Of a stretch of 64,000 bases of DNA, positions 52,428-60,639 are shown piece after piece. Where the stretch lies: contig CAWGHN010000003.1 in assembly GCA_963822435.1 (NCBI GenBank), positions 744,001 through 808,000 on the forward strand. The letters run 5' to 3'. The notes under the pieces are model-generated. The model was given only the letters and a program-made list of their open reading frames with translations. It made no database searches and was not told where the DNA came from. Position 1 is the stretch's first letter. Every line of letters starts with the position of its first letter. The translations under genes were made by a program, and so were the position numbers. The stretch is from JAUYQR01 sp963822435 (lineage in GTDB: Bacteria; Pseudomonadota; Alphaproteobacteria; Rhodobacterales; Rhodobacteraceae).

Positions 52428-55400
52428 CGCTGAGCGCAGCCGCCGTGCAGCAGATTGCCGCCGCGGACCCCGGCAAGAACACCTGGCTTTCGGCCAATGC
52501 GGGTTCGGGCAAGACACGGGTGCTGACCGACCGGGTCGCGCGGCTGTTGTTGAGCGGGGTTCAGCCACAGCACATCCTGTGTCTGACCTATACCAAGGCG
52601 GCGGCGTCCGAGATGCAGAACCGGCTGTTCAAGCGGCTGGGCGCGTGGGCGATGAAGCCGGATGATGCGCTGCGCATGGACTTGCTGGATTTGGGCGAGA
52701 CAGAGTTGGCGGCGGAGCGCCTTAGCCTTGCGCGACAGTTGTTCGCGAGGGCCATCGAGACGCCGGGTGGGCTGCGGGTGCAGACGATCCACAGCTTTTG
52801 CGCCACGGTGTTGCGGCGCTTTCCGCTGGAAGCGGGCGTCGGGCCGGGGTTTCGCGAGTTGGAGGACCGGGCAGCGCGCCTGTTGCGCAGCGAAATCATC
52901 GAGGAGATGGCGGAGGGTGTCGCGGCCGCGCAATTTCGGCGCCTGACCGAAGTTTGCGCCACCGAAGATTTCACCAAGCTGATCGAGCAGATCGCGCGGG
53001 AGCGAGTCCGCTTCGCGCGACCGCTGGATAGTGCGGCGACACATGCGCTGTTTGGTCTGTCCTATCCGGTGTCGGACGATCATTTTGTCAGACTGGCGTT
53101 TCGCGGCGACGAGGCGGCGCTGTTCGAGACGGTGATCGAGGTCTGTCGGCAGGAATCGAAGACGATGGTGGATCTGGCGGCGGCTCTGGGGTCGATCAAC
53201 GTTGCGGCGCCGGGGGCTGCGGACCTTGCGCTGGCCTGCGATGCGGTGCTGACCAAGGCGGGCAGGGTGCGGGCGAAGTTCCGGACCGTCGGCGCGCGCA
53301 AGGCGCTAGGCGACCGGGCGGAGGAGTTTGATGACTTCATGGAGCGGGTCGAAGCCGCGCGCGATGCGATGAAGGCGCGGCGCGCGGCGGAAAAGACGGC
53401 GGCGCTGCACGCTTTTGCGCGTGAATTCCTGCCGATCTACGCAGCGCGGAAGCAGAGGCTGGGCGTGCTCGATTTCGACGACCTGATCGAGCGGGCGCGG
53501 CTGTTGTTGACCGATCCGTCGATGGCGGCGTGGGTGCTGTTCCGGCTGGATGGCGGGATCGACCATATTCTGGTGGACGAGGCGCAGGACACCAGCCCTG
53601 AACAGTGGCAGGTGATCGAAAGCCTTGCTGCCGAAATGATCGCCGGGCTTGGGGCGCAGATGCGGCCACGGACGTTGTTCGTGGTGGGCGACAAGAAGCA
53701 GTCGATCTATTCGTTCCAAGGGGCGGACGTCGCAGCATTTGACCAAAAGCGCGAGCTTTTTTCGACGCGCCTTGCTGGCGGAGACAACGGTCTGGCGCGG
53801 CTGACGTTGCAACATTCGTTCCGGTCATCACCCGCGATCCTGAGGCTGGTGGACGCGACGTTTACCGGGCCGCTGCAGGCGGCGTTGGGTGGGGAGGCGA
53901 GCCATCTGGCATTTCACGAGACGCTGGCCGGACGGGTCGACCTTTGGCCCCCCGTTGAAAAGAACGAGAAGGTGGATGCGGGGGAATGGTTTGATCCGGT
54001 CGATCTGGCCGGATCGGAAAATCCACAGGTGCGCCTGGCGGAGAGGATCGCCGACGAGATCGCGCGGATGATCACCTCGGGCGTGCAAATTCCGCTGAAC
54101 CCGGGCAGGGAGGGCCCGACGGCGCGCCCGGTCCATGAGGGCGATTTCCTGATTCTGGTGCAACGCCGGTCGTTGCTGTTTCAAGAAATGATCCGGGCGT
54201 GCAAGGCGCGGGGGCTGGCGATTGCGGGGGCGGACCGGCTGAAGCTGGGGGCCGAGATGGCGGTGAAGGATCTGGCGGCGCTGCTGTCGTTTCTGGACAC
54301 GCCAGAGGACGACCTTTCACTGGCGGCCGTGTTGCGGTCACCCTTGTGCGGGTGGACAGAAGCGGATCTTTTTAGTCTCTCACATGGCCGAAAAGGCTAT
54401 TTGTGGGAGGCGCTGCGCGACGATCCTGGCCATCAGGCGACGCGGGAATTTCTGGCTGACATGCGCGATCAGGCAGACTTTCTGCGGCCCTTCGATCTGG
54501 TCGAGCGGGCGCTGCAACGGCACGATGGGCGGCGCAAGCTGCTGGCACGGCTGGGGCCGGAAGCGGAGGACGGCATCGACGAGCTGCTGTCGCAGGCGTT
54601 GGCGTTCGAGCGGTCGGAAGTGCCGAGCCTGACGGGGTTTCTGGTGTGGCTGGCGACCGACGATGTTGAGGTGAAGCGGCAACTGGACGGCGAGGGGCGG
54701 CGCATCCGGGTGATGACGGTGCATGGCGCGAAGGGGCTGGAAGCCCCGATCGTGATTTTGCCCGATACGGCCGACCGCAAGCCACAGGATCGGGACGAGG
54801 TTTACCGGCTGGACGACGGACAGGTGGTCTGGAAGGTGCCGGAGACGGAAAGTCCGGCCCCGATTTCAGCCGCGCGGCAGACGCGACTGGAAAAGCGGCA
54901 GGAAGAGAGCTTGCGGTTGCTGTATGTGGCGCTGACGCGGGCGCGGTGTTGGCTGATCGTCGCGGCGGCTGGCGATGTGACCAAGGACGATGCGTGGTAC
55001 AGCCTTGTGTGCGCTGGGGCGGAGGCGTTGAGCATGGCACCGCTGGAAGGTGGCGTGCAGCGCCATGAGTTTGGGGTCTGGCCAGAAAATCGGCCGGCGG
55101 CGGCGATCCCGCCAAGGTCGCACGCCATTCCGGGCTGGGCACAGGAGCCTGCGCCAATGCCGCTCAAGGCGCCTGCCGTGCTTTCACCCTCGGACCTTGG
55201 TGGAGCAAAGGCGTTGCAGGGCGAGCCGCTGCTGGACGAAGCCTCCGCCAAGGCACGCGGGATTGCGCTGCACCTTTTGCTGGAACGGTTGCCGGTTTTG
55301 GACCGCGCCAGTTGGGGCGCGTTCGCCGAGACCACGATCCTTGATGCTGTGCTGCGACACGATGTTCTGGCAGAGGCGGAGATTTTGCTATCTCTGCCAG

Positions 55401-55735
55401 AGCTTGCGACGGTTTTTGCACCTGACACACTGGCCGAATGTGCCGTGACGGGCGAGTGGACTGGCAGGCGCATGGCGGGGACAATAGACCGTCTGGTTCT
55501 GACGCCAGACCGGGCGCTGATCGTGGATTACAAATCCAACGCGGTCGTGCCGAAGCGCCCCGAGGATGTGCCGGACGGGATTCTGCGCCAGCTGGGGGCC
55601 TATGCGCATATGCTGGGGCAGATCTACTCGGATCGCCGGATCGAAACCGCGATTCTTTGGACGCGGACAGCGACGTTGATGGAGCTTGATCCCGATATCG
55701 TGAGGGCAGCACTGGCGCGCACCACGATCCCTTGA
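52424..55735 (+). CDS. addA: Double-strand break repair helicase AddA
   Basis: A 1103-residue UvrD-like helicase with a C-terminal nuclease. Walker A is WLSANAGSGKTRVLTDRVAR, then LCLTYTKAAASEMQNRL (Ia), ILVDEAQDTSPEQWQVI (II), FVVGDKKQSIYSFQGAD (III), RVMTVHGAKGLEAPIVIL (V) and LRLLYVALTRAR (VI). The nuclease motif is TIDRLVLTPDRALIVDYKSN near residue 1033. AddA and AddB resect breaks and load RecA. ATG 52424 overlaps the addB stop. Confidence 0.96.
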   Translation: MTLSAAAVQQIAAADPGKNTWLSANAGSGKTRVLTDRVARLLLSGVQPQHILCLTYTKAAASEMQNRLFKRLGAWAMKPDDALRMDLLDLGETELAAERLSLARQLFARAIETPGGLRVQTIHSFCATVLRRFPLEAGVGPGFRELEDRAARLLRSEIIEEMAEGVAAAQFRRLTEVCATEDFTKLIEQIARERVRFARPLDSAATHALFGLSYPVSDDHFVRLAFRGDEAALFETVIEVCRQESKTMVDLAAALGSINVAAPGAADLALACDAVLTKAGRVRAKFRTVGARKALGDRAEEFDDFMERVEAARDAMKARRAAEKTAALHAFAREFLPIYAARKQRLGVLDFDDLIERARLLLTDPSMAAWVLFRLDGGIDHILVDEAQDTSPEQWQVIESLAAEMIAGLGAQMRPRTLFVVGDKKQSIYSFQGADVAAFDQKRELFSTRLAGGDNGLARLTLQHSFRSSPAILRLVDATFTGPLQAALGGEASHLAFHETLAGRVDLWPPVEKNEKVDAGEWFDPVDLAGSENPQVRLAERIADEIARMITSGVQIPLNPGREGPTARPVHEGDFLILVQRRSLLFQEMIRACKARGLAIAGADRLKLGAEMAVKDLAALLSFLDTPEDDLSLAAVLRSPLCGWTEADLFSLSHGRKGYLWEALRDDPGHQATREFLADMRDQADFLRPFDLVERALQRHDGRRKLLARLGPEAEDGIDELLSQALAFERSEVPSLTGFLVWLATDDVEVKRQLDGEGRRIRVMTVHGAKGLEAPIVILPDTADRKPQDRDEVYRLDDGQVVWKVPETESPAPISAARQTRLEKRQEESLRLLYVALTRARCWLIVAAAGDVTKDDAWYSLVCAGAEALSMAPLEGGVQRHEFGVWPENRPAAAIPPRSHAIPGWAQEPAPMPLKAPAVLSPSDLGGAKALQGEPLLDEASAKARGIALHLLLERLPVLDRASWGAFAETTILDAVLRHDVLAEAEILLSLPELATVFAPDTLAECAVTGEWTGRRMAGTIDRLVLTPDRALIVDYKSNAVVPKRPEDVPDGILRQLGAYAHMLGQIYSDRRIETAILWTRTATLMELDPDIVRAALARTTIP

Positions 55736-55793
55736 CGTTCCCCGCGTCCCTCCCTAACTTTGGAGGCCGAAATTCCCACAGGAGATCCCGATC

Positions 55794-56120
55794 ATGGGCG
55801 CTGCAACCGTCGCCGTTACCGACGCCACCTTTGACGCCGAAGTCCGCCAGTCGGACGTGCCGGTGGTGGTGGATTTCTGGGCTGAATGGTGCGGCCCCTG
55901 CCGTCAGATCGGCCCCGCGCTGGAAGAGCTGGCTCTGCAATATGCGGGCAAGGTCAAGATCGTGAAGGTGAATGTCGACGAGAACCCGGAAAGCCCCGCC
56001 GTTCTTGGTGTGCGCGGTATTCCGGCGCTGTTCATGTTCAAGGACGGGCAGGTCGTGTCGAACAAGGTGGGCGCGGCCCCGAAGGCAGCGCTGGAAACCT
56101 GGATCAAATCGGCGATCTGA
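55794..56120 (+). CDS. trxA: Thioredoxin
   Basis: A 108-residue thioredoxin with the redox motif FWAEWCGPCRQIGP, the cis-proline in VRGIPALFMFKDG and no signal peptide, so it is cytoplasmic. It reduces disulfides of reductases such as MsrC and ribonucleotide reductase. An AGGAG site precedes the ATG and a strong terminator follows. Confidence 0.97.
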   Translation: MGAATVAVTDATFDAEVRQSDVPVVVDFWAEWCGPCRQIGPALEELALQYAGKVKIVKVNVDENPESPAVLGVRGIPALFMFKDGQVVSNKVGAAPKAALETWIKSAI

Positions 56121-56141
56121 GGATTGGCTGAGAGGGTATGG

Positions 56142-56172
56142 GGGCGGTCCGCAGGGGCCGCCCTTTCGTTTT
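56142..56172 (+). terminator. Intrinsic terminator after trxA
   Basis: GGGCGG (56142-56147) pairs with CCGCCC (56158-56163), followed by TTTCGTTTTT. It separates the trxA transcript from hslV. Confidence 0.85.
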
Positions 56173-56214
56173 TCGACAAGACAACCGATATTGGCGGAAA
56201 CGAGAGGGACTTAC

Positions 56215-56775
56215 ATGACCGACACCAAGTTTCCCGGCTGGCACGGCACCACAATTCTTGCGGTTCGTCGCGGCGGCGAGGTGGTCGTGGCGGGCGATGG
56301 GCAGGTGAGCCTAGGCAACACGGTGATCAAGGGCACCGCGCGCAAGGTGCGGCGTCTGTCGCCGGGCGGGCATGACGTGGTGTGCGGGTTTGCCGGATCG
56401 ACAGCGGACGCGTTCACCTTGCTGGAACGGCTGGAGAAGAAGCTGGAGGCCGCGCCGGGGCAGTTGGCGCGAGCCTGTGTCGATCTGGCCAAGGATTGGC
56501 GGATGGACAAGTATCTGCGCAATCTGGAAGCGATGTTGATTGTGACCGATGGGCGCGATCTTTACGTGATCACTGGTGCCGGCGATGTGCTGGAGCCAGA
56601 AAACGATGTGGCGGCAATCGGATCGGGCGGGAACTTCGCGTTGGCGGCTGCGCGGGGGCTGATGGCCACCGACCTTGGTGCCGAGGAGATCGCCCGGAAG
56701 GCGATGGCGATTGCGGCCGAGATCTGCGTGTTCACAAACGGCAATCTTACAGTGGAACGGGTCAGGCCCGCCTGA
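56215..56775 (+). CDS. hslV: ATP-dependent protease peptidase subunit HslV
   Basis: A 186-residue N-terminal-threonine protease. The catalytic threonine follows a short leader: MTDTKFPGWHG, then TTILAVRRGGEVVVAGDGQV. Processing before the first Thr of TTI is expected, as in alphaproteobacterial HslV. GNTVIKGTARKVRRL and GFAGSTADAFTLLERLE are standard. It works with HslU, whose gene is here displaced 1.5 kb downstream. Its 3' end overlaps brnA on the other strand by 14 bases. Confidence 0.96.
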   Translation: MTDTKFPGWHGTTILAVRRGGEVVVAGDGQVSLGNTVIKGTARKVRRLSPGGHDVVCGFAGSTADAFTLLERLEKKLEAAPGQLARACVDLAKDWRMDKYLRNLEAMLIVTDGRDLYVITGAGDVLEPENDVAAIGSGGNFALAAARGLMATDLGAEEIARKAMAIAAEICVFTNGNLTVERVRPA

Positions 56776-57073
56776 CCGCTTTCTTGGCCTGCATGTAGCC
56801 GCGCAGAACTGCGTTCATCCGCGTCTGATACCCCGGACCTTGTTCCTTGAAAAATGCCAGAACGTCAGGATCGACCCGCAGCGAGATCGGTATCTTCTGC
56901 GGCACAACCTCCTGAACGACGCCAAGCCATTCTGGTTCAGAGTCGTTCAGATCGGGTGGATCGAAGCCTTGCAGAGGTTCGCCAAGAACAAGCGGATCGG
57001 TTCCCTCATGCGGCGATCCCGACAGTGCGCGCTTTTCAGCGATGCTCAGGCGTTTGCGGCGTTCTTCTTTCAT
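56762..57073 (-). CDS. brnA: BrnA-type antitoxin, no adjacent BrnT
   Basis: A 103-residue BrnA-family protein. The N-terminus is basic (MKEERRKRLSIAEKRALSG), and the C-terminal ribbon-helix-helix-like motif is ISLRVDPDVLAFFKEQGPGY with TRMNAVLRGYM. BrnA normally neutralises BrnT, an RNase, encoded just upstream. The 184 bases upstream of this gene (57074-57257) contain no BrnT. It may be a remnant, a solitary regulator, or pair with a toxin elsewhere. Lies between hslV and hslU. Confidence 0.82.
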   Translation of the reverse strand: MKEERRKRLSIAEKRALSGSPHEGTDPLVLGEPLQGFDPPDLNDSEPEWLGVVQEVVPQKIPISLRVDPDVLAFFKEQGPGYQTRMNAVLRGYMQAKKAVRRA

Positions 57074-57147
57074 GGCGGGCTTTCACGACTCGGTATCCCT
57101 TGGTAAATCGTTGAAAACATTAATGCAAGATCGTTGATTGACGTGGT

Positions 57148-57176
57148 GCATATACAGTGAAAGATACAGTATATAC
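57148..57176. promoter_or_regulatory. AT-rich repeat upstream of brnA
   Basis: ATACAGT is repeated directly at 57152-57158 and 57164-57170, within a TATAC...GTATA palindromic setting. It is markedly AT-rich for this genome and lies about 75 bases upstream of brnA and 85 upstream of the DUF2157 gene. It may be the BrnA operator or a pair of promoters. Confidence 0.4.
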
Positions 57177-57257
57177 CAGATGTAGATACGGAACTCCTCC
57201 CTTGGTTTGATCCGGTAAACCCACTATCTGTGACGTGCATTCAGTGGATGGTTCCCA

Positions 57258-58334
57258 ATGACCCCAGATGACATTCGAGCCGCCGTTGCAGCCGGCATCC
57301 TGACCGAAGCGCAAGCCGCCTCGGTGGTGGCGCTGGCGCATGACCGGGCGGGCAAGCGGGCGGCGCTTCCGGCTGAGGATGAGCCGTTCGAGTTTTTCCG
57401 CGGGTTTTCGGAGATCTTCGTGTCGATCGGTCTGGTCATCCTGCTGTCCGGCATCGCAGCGCTTCTGGGATGGTTCGGTGGCGTGGCCCTGCTGTCGATC
57501 CTGCCGCTGATCTGTGCGGGTATCTGCTGGTGGTGGGCGGGATACTTCACGCTGAAGCGGCGGATGAACCTGCCGTCGATGGTGCTGGCGACGGCGTTCG
57601 GTGGCGGCATCTATCTGTCGGCCATCACCATTCTGGGGCAGGGCAACGTGAACCTGCGCGGAACGGTGGTTTCCGCTTTCGTGCTGGCGGCGCTGGGCAT
57701 GGCGGCGTGGTATCGCCGATTTCGGTTGCCGTTTTCGGCGTTCATCCTTGGGCTGTTCGCGTTGGGCGCGATCTACACGCTGACCGCCTCGGTCGATTCG
57801 CTGGGCGGCTTTATTTCGGGCAATCGCAACGGGATGGCGGGGTTCTTTGATCTGCGGGAAAGCCCGCAGTTTGCCACCGCGACGCTGGTGTTCGGAATCG
57901 TGGCGTTTCTGGCAGGCATGTGGTTTGACACCCGCGACCCGTATCGGCTGGGTCGGCATGCGGCCACGGCCTTCTGGCTGCATATGCTGGCAGCACCGGC
58001 GCTGGTGAATACGGTGGCGCTTACTCTTTACAACACTGGCGGAGCGGGCGGAATCGGGCTGCTGGCGATCGCGCTGGTCATCATCACGCTTTTGGCGCTG
58101 GTGATCGACCGGCGGTCGTTCCTGACCGCCGCCATCGCCTATATCGCGCTGGTGATCGGCTGGGTGATGGGTGACAGCAGTGATTTCGGATCCTGGACCT
58201 TTATCCTGATCGCGCTGGGTGGCCTTATCACCGCAATCGGAACGTGGTGGGTGCCGCTGCGAGCCGCCGTGATGCGCATCCTGCCAGATTTTCCCGGCAA
58301 ATCCCGCCTGCCCCCTTACGGAAGCACTGAATGA
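57258..58334 (+). CDS. DUF2157 membrane protein
   Basis: A 358-residue integral membrane protein. Residues 1-45 are cytoplasmic (MTPDDIRAAVAAGILTEAQA, the DUF2157 start), followed by about ten helices between residues 55 and 340. Function unknown. Its TGA overlaps the hslU ATG (ATGA), so it is translated with hslU although hslV-hslU are normally adjacent. Confidence 0.87.
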   Translation: MTPDDIRAAVAAGILTEAQAASVVALAHDRAGKRAALPAEDEPFEFFRGFSEIFVSIGLVILLSGIAALLGWFGGVALLSILPLICAGICWWWAGYFTLKRRMNLPSMVLATAFGGGIYLSAITILGQGNVNLRGTVVSAFVLAALGMAAWYRRFRLPFSAFILGLFALGAIYTLTASVDSLGGFISGNRNGMAGFFDLRESPQFATATLVFGIVAFLAGMWFDTRDPYRLGRHAATAFWLHMLAAPALVNTVALTLYNTGGAGGIGLLAIALVIITLLALVIDRRSFLTAAIAYIALVIGWVMGDSSDFGSWTFILIALGGLITAIGTWWVPLRAAVMRILPDFPGKSRLPPYGSTE

Positions 58335-59629
58335 CCAATCTGACCCCGCGCGAAATCGTATCGGAGCTTGACCGTTTCATCATTGGCCAGAACGAGGCCA
58401 AGCGCGCCGTCGCGGTCGCGCTGAGAAATCGCTGGCGGCGCAAGCGGTTGGGCGACGATCTTCGGGATGAAGTGTATCCGAAGAACATCCTGATGATCGG
58501 GCCGACCGGCGTTGGCAAGACCGAGATCAGCCGCCGTCTGGCCAAGCTGGCGAAAGCGCCTTTCCTGAAGATCGAGGCGACGAAGTTTACCGAGGTGGGC
58601 TATGTCGGCCGCGACGTCGACAGCATCATCCGCGATCTGGTGGACGTGGCGATCGCCGACACGCGGGCCCAGATGCGCGAGGACGTGAAGGCCAAAGCGC
58701 AGAAGATGGCCGAGGACAGGGTGATCGAGGCGCTGGCGGGCAAGGATGCGCGCGACCAAACGCGCGAGATGTTTCGCGCCAAGCTGAAGTCCGGCGTTCT
58801 GGACGATACGATGATCGAGATCGACGTTACCGATGCTGCCCCTGCGTTTCCGATGATGATGGGCGGGCAAGGCATGGAACAGATGCAGGGCTTACAGGAT
58901 ATTTTCGGCAAGGCATTTGGTGGAAGATCGACCCGCAAGCGGTTGTCTGTCGCCGATAGTTACGAAGTGCTGATCGGGCAGGAAGCCGACAAGCTGCTGG
59001 ATGATGAGGTGGTGAAGGCCGTCGCGTTGGAGGCGGTGCAGGAAAACGGCATCGTGTTTCTGGACGAGATCGACAAGATCTGCGCCCGTGCCGACGCGCG
59101 CGGAGCCGATGTCAGCCGCGAGGGCGTGCAGCGGGACTTGCTGCCGCTGATCGAAGGCACGACAGTGTCAACGAAGCATGGGCCGGTCAAGACCGACCAT
59201 ATCCTGTTCATTGCTTCGGGCGCGTTCCATATTGCCAAACCTTCGGACCTGTTGCCGGAATTACAGGGGCGGCTGCCGATCCGGGTGGAGCTGCGGCCAC
59301 TGGTCGAAGCGGATTTCGTGCGGATTCTGACCGAGACAGACAATGCACTGACGCTGCAATACCGCGCACTGATGGCGACCGAAGAGGTTACGGTCATCTT
59401 CACGCCGGACGGGATTGCGGCGCTGGCGCGGATTGCGGCGGAGGTCAATCAATCGGTTGAAAACATCGGGGCGCGCAGGCTTTATACGGTGATGGAGCGG
59501 GTGTTCGAGGAGCTGTCGTTCACTGCGCCGGACCGTTCGGGGGAAGCTGTGACTGTGGATGGCGCCTTTGTCGAAAAGAATGTCGGCGCGCTGGCCCGAT
59601 CGTCTGATCTGTCACGGTACGTGCTGTGA
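58331..59629 (+). CDS. hslU: ATP-dependent protease ATPase subunit HslU
   Basis: A 432-residue AAA+ unfoldase. The start MTNLTPREIVSELDRFIIGQ is standard; Walker A is ILMIGPTGVGKTEISRRLA, the pore motif is GYVGRDV, Walker B is GIVFLDEIDKIC, and the C-terminus ends RSSDLSRYVL, the tail that docks into HslV. It overlaps both neighbours by 4 bases. Confidence 0.97.
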   Translation: MTNLTPREIVSELDRFIIGQNEAKRAVAVALRNRWRRKRLGDDLRDEVYPKNILMIGPTGVGKTEISRRLAKLAKAPFLKIEATKFTEVGYVGRDVDSIIRDLVDVAIADTRAQMREDVKAKAQKMAEDRVIEALAGKDARDQTREMFRAKLKSGVLDDTMIEIDVTDAAPAFPMMMGGQGMEQMQGLQDIFGKAFGGRSTRKRLSVADSYEVLIGQEADKLLDDEVVKAVALEAVQENGIVFLDEIDKICARADARGADVSREGVQRDLLPLIEGTTVSTKHGPVKTDHILFIASGAFHIAKPSDLLPELQGRLPIRVELRPLVEADFVRILTETDNALTLQYRALMATEEVTVIFTPDGIAALARIAAEVNQSVENIGARRLYTVMERVFEELSFTAPDRSGEAVTVDGAFVEKNVGALARSSDLSRYVL

Positions 59630-60639
59630 CAGTGATTGCGCCCTCTGCACCGCGCTGGCCAGTGGATTGGCCGCGGTTTGGCATGGGCGGTGCTGCACTG
59701 GGCAACATCTTTGCCGAATATTCCGAGGCCGAGGCGCAGGCGACCTTTGCGGCGGCATGGGATGCCGGGGTGCGCTACTTTGACACCGCGCCATGGTACG
59801 GGCATGGGCTTTCGGAGCATCGGCTCGGCACGGCGCTCCGGAATTTCCCACGGGATCAGGTGTTTGTCTCGACCAAAGTCGGGCGTATATACGAGCCCGC
59901 CCCGCGCGGCACGGATGCGCGGGTGCAGTGGAAGGGTGGGCTGAATTTTGCGGTGCGCTACGATTATTCGGCCGCAGGGTTCGCGCAGTCGTTCGCGCAA
60001 AGCCAATTGCGGCTGGGGCAGCCTTCGGTCGATGCGCTGATCATTCACGATCTGGATCGGGAGTATCAGGGTGCGGCGTTTGATGGGCATATGGCGGCGC
60101 TGACGGGGTCTGGGCTGGCGTATCTGCACGGGCTGAAGGCCGGGGGCGTGATTTCGGCCGTCGGCATGGGGATGAACACTCTGGCGGATTTTGCCGCACT
60201 TGCCCCGTGGATTGATGTGGATTTCTTTTTGGTAGCAATGCCTTACACCCTGGCTGATCAAGCGGCGCTGCATGGACCGATGGCCGCGTGCATGCGGCGA
60301 GGGATCAAGATCGTGCTGGGGGCGCCGTTCGCGTCGGGATTGCTGGCCGCGCCTTCGGCACCCGGCGTGATGTATGCGTATCAGCCCGCATTGCCTGAGA
60401 TGGTGCGAAAGGCGCAGGCGATGGAGTCGGTGTGTCTGCGGCATGGGGTGCCGCTGGCGGCGGCGGCGTTGCAGTTTCCGTTGCTGCATCCGGCGGTTGT
60501 TTCGGTGATTCCCGGCGCGGTCAGCCCAGACCAAGTGCGCGCCAATGCGGCACACGTGGCGCTGACGATCCCGCAGCAGCTTTGGGCCGACATGAAGGCT
60601 GCGAACCTGATCGACCCTGACGCCCCGACCGGTGCCTGA
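59626..60639 (+). CDS. Aldo/keto reductase (aldose/pyridoxal dehydrogenase-like)
   Basis: A 337-residue NAD(P)-dependent AKR. It begins at GTG 59626, overlapping the hslU stop (GTGA). GMGGAALGNIFAEYSE, the catalytic DTAPWYGHGLSEHRLG (Asp/Tyr), VFVSTKVGR, LIIHDLDR and the C-terminal SVIPGAVSPDQVRAN are typical of the group with D-threo-aldose (fucose) dehydrogenases and pyridoxal 4-dehydrogenase. Substrate not resolved. It ends directly against mutS. Confidence 0.9.
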   Translation: MTVIAPSAPRWPVDWPRFGMGGAALGNIFAEYSEAEAQATFAAAWDAGVRYFDTAPWYGHGLSEHRLGTALRNFPRDQVFVSTKVGRIYEPAPRGTDARVQWKGGLNFAVRYDYSAAGFAQSFAQSQLRLGQPSVDALIIHDLDREYQGAAFDGHMAALTGSGLAYLHGLKAGGVISAVGMGMNTLADFAALAPWIDVDFFLVAMPYTLADQAALHGPMAACMRRGIKIVLGAPFASGLLAAPSAPGVMYAYQPALPEMVRKAQAMESVCLRHGVPLAAAALQFPLLHPAVVSVIPGAVSPDQVRANAAHVALTIPQQLWADMKAANLIDPDAPTGA

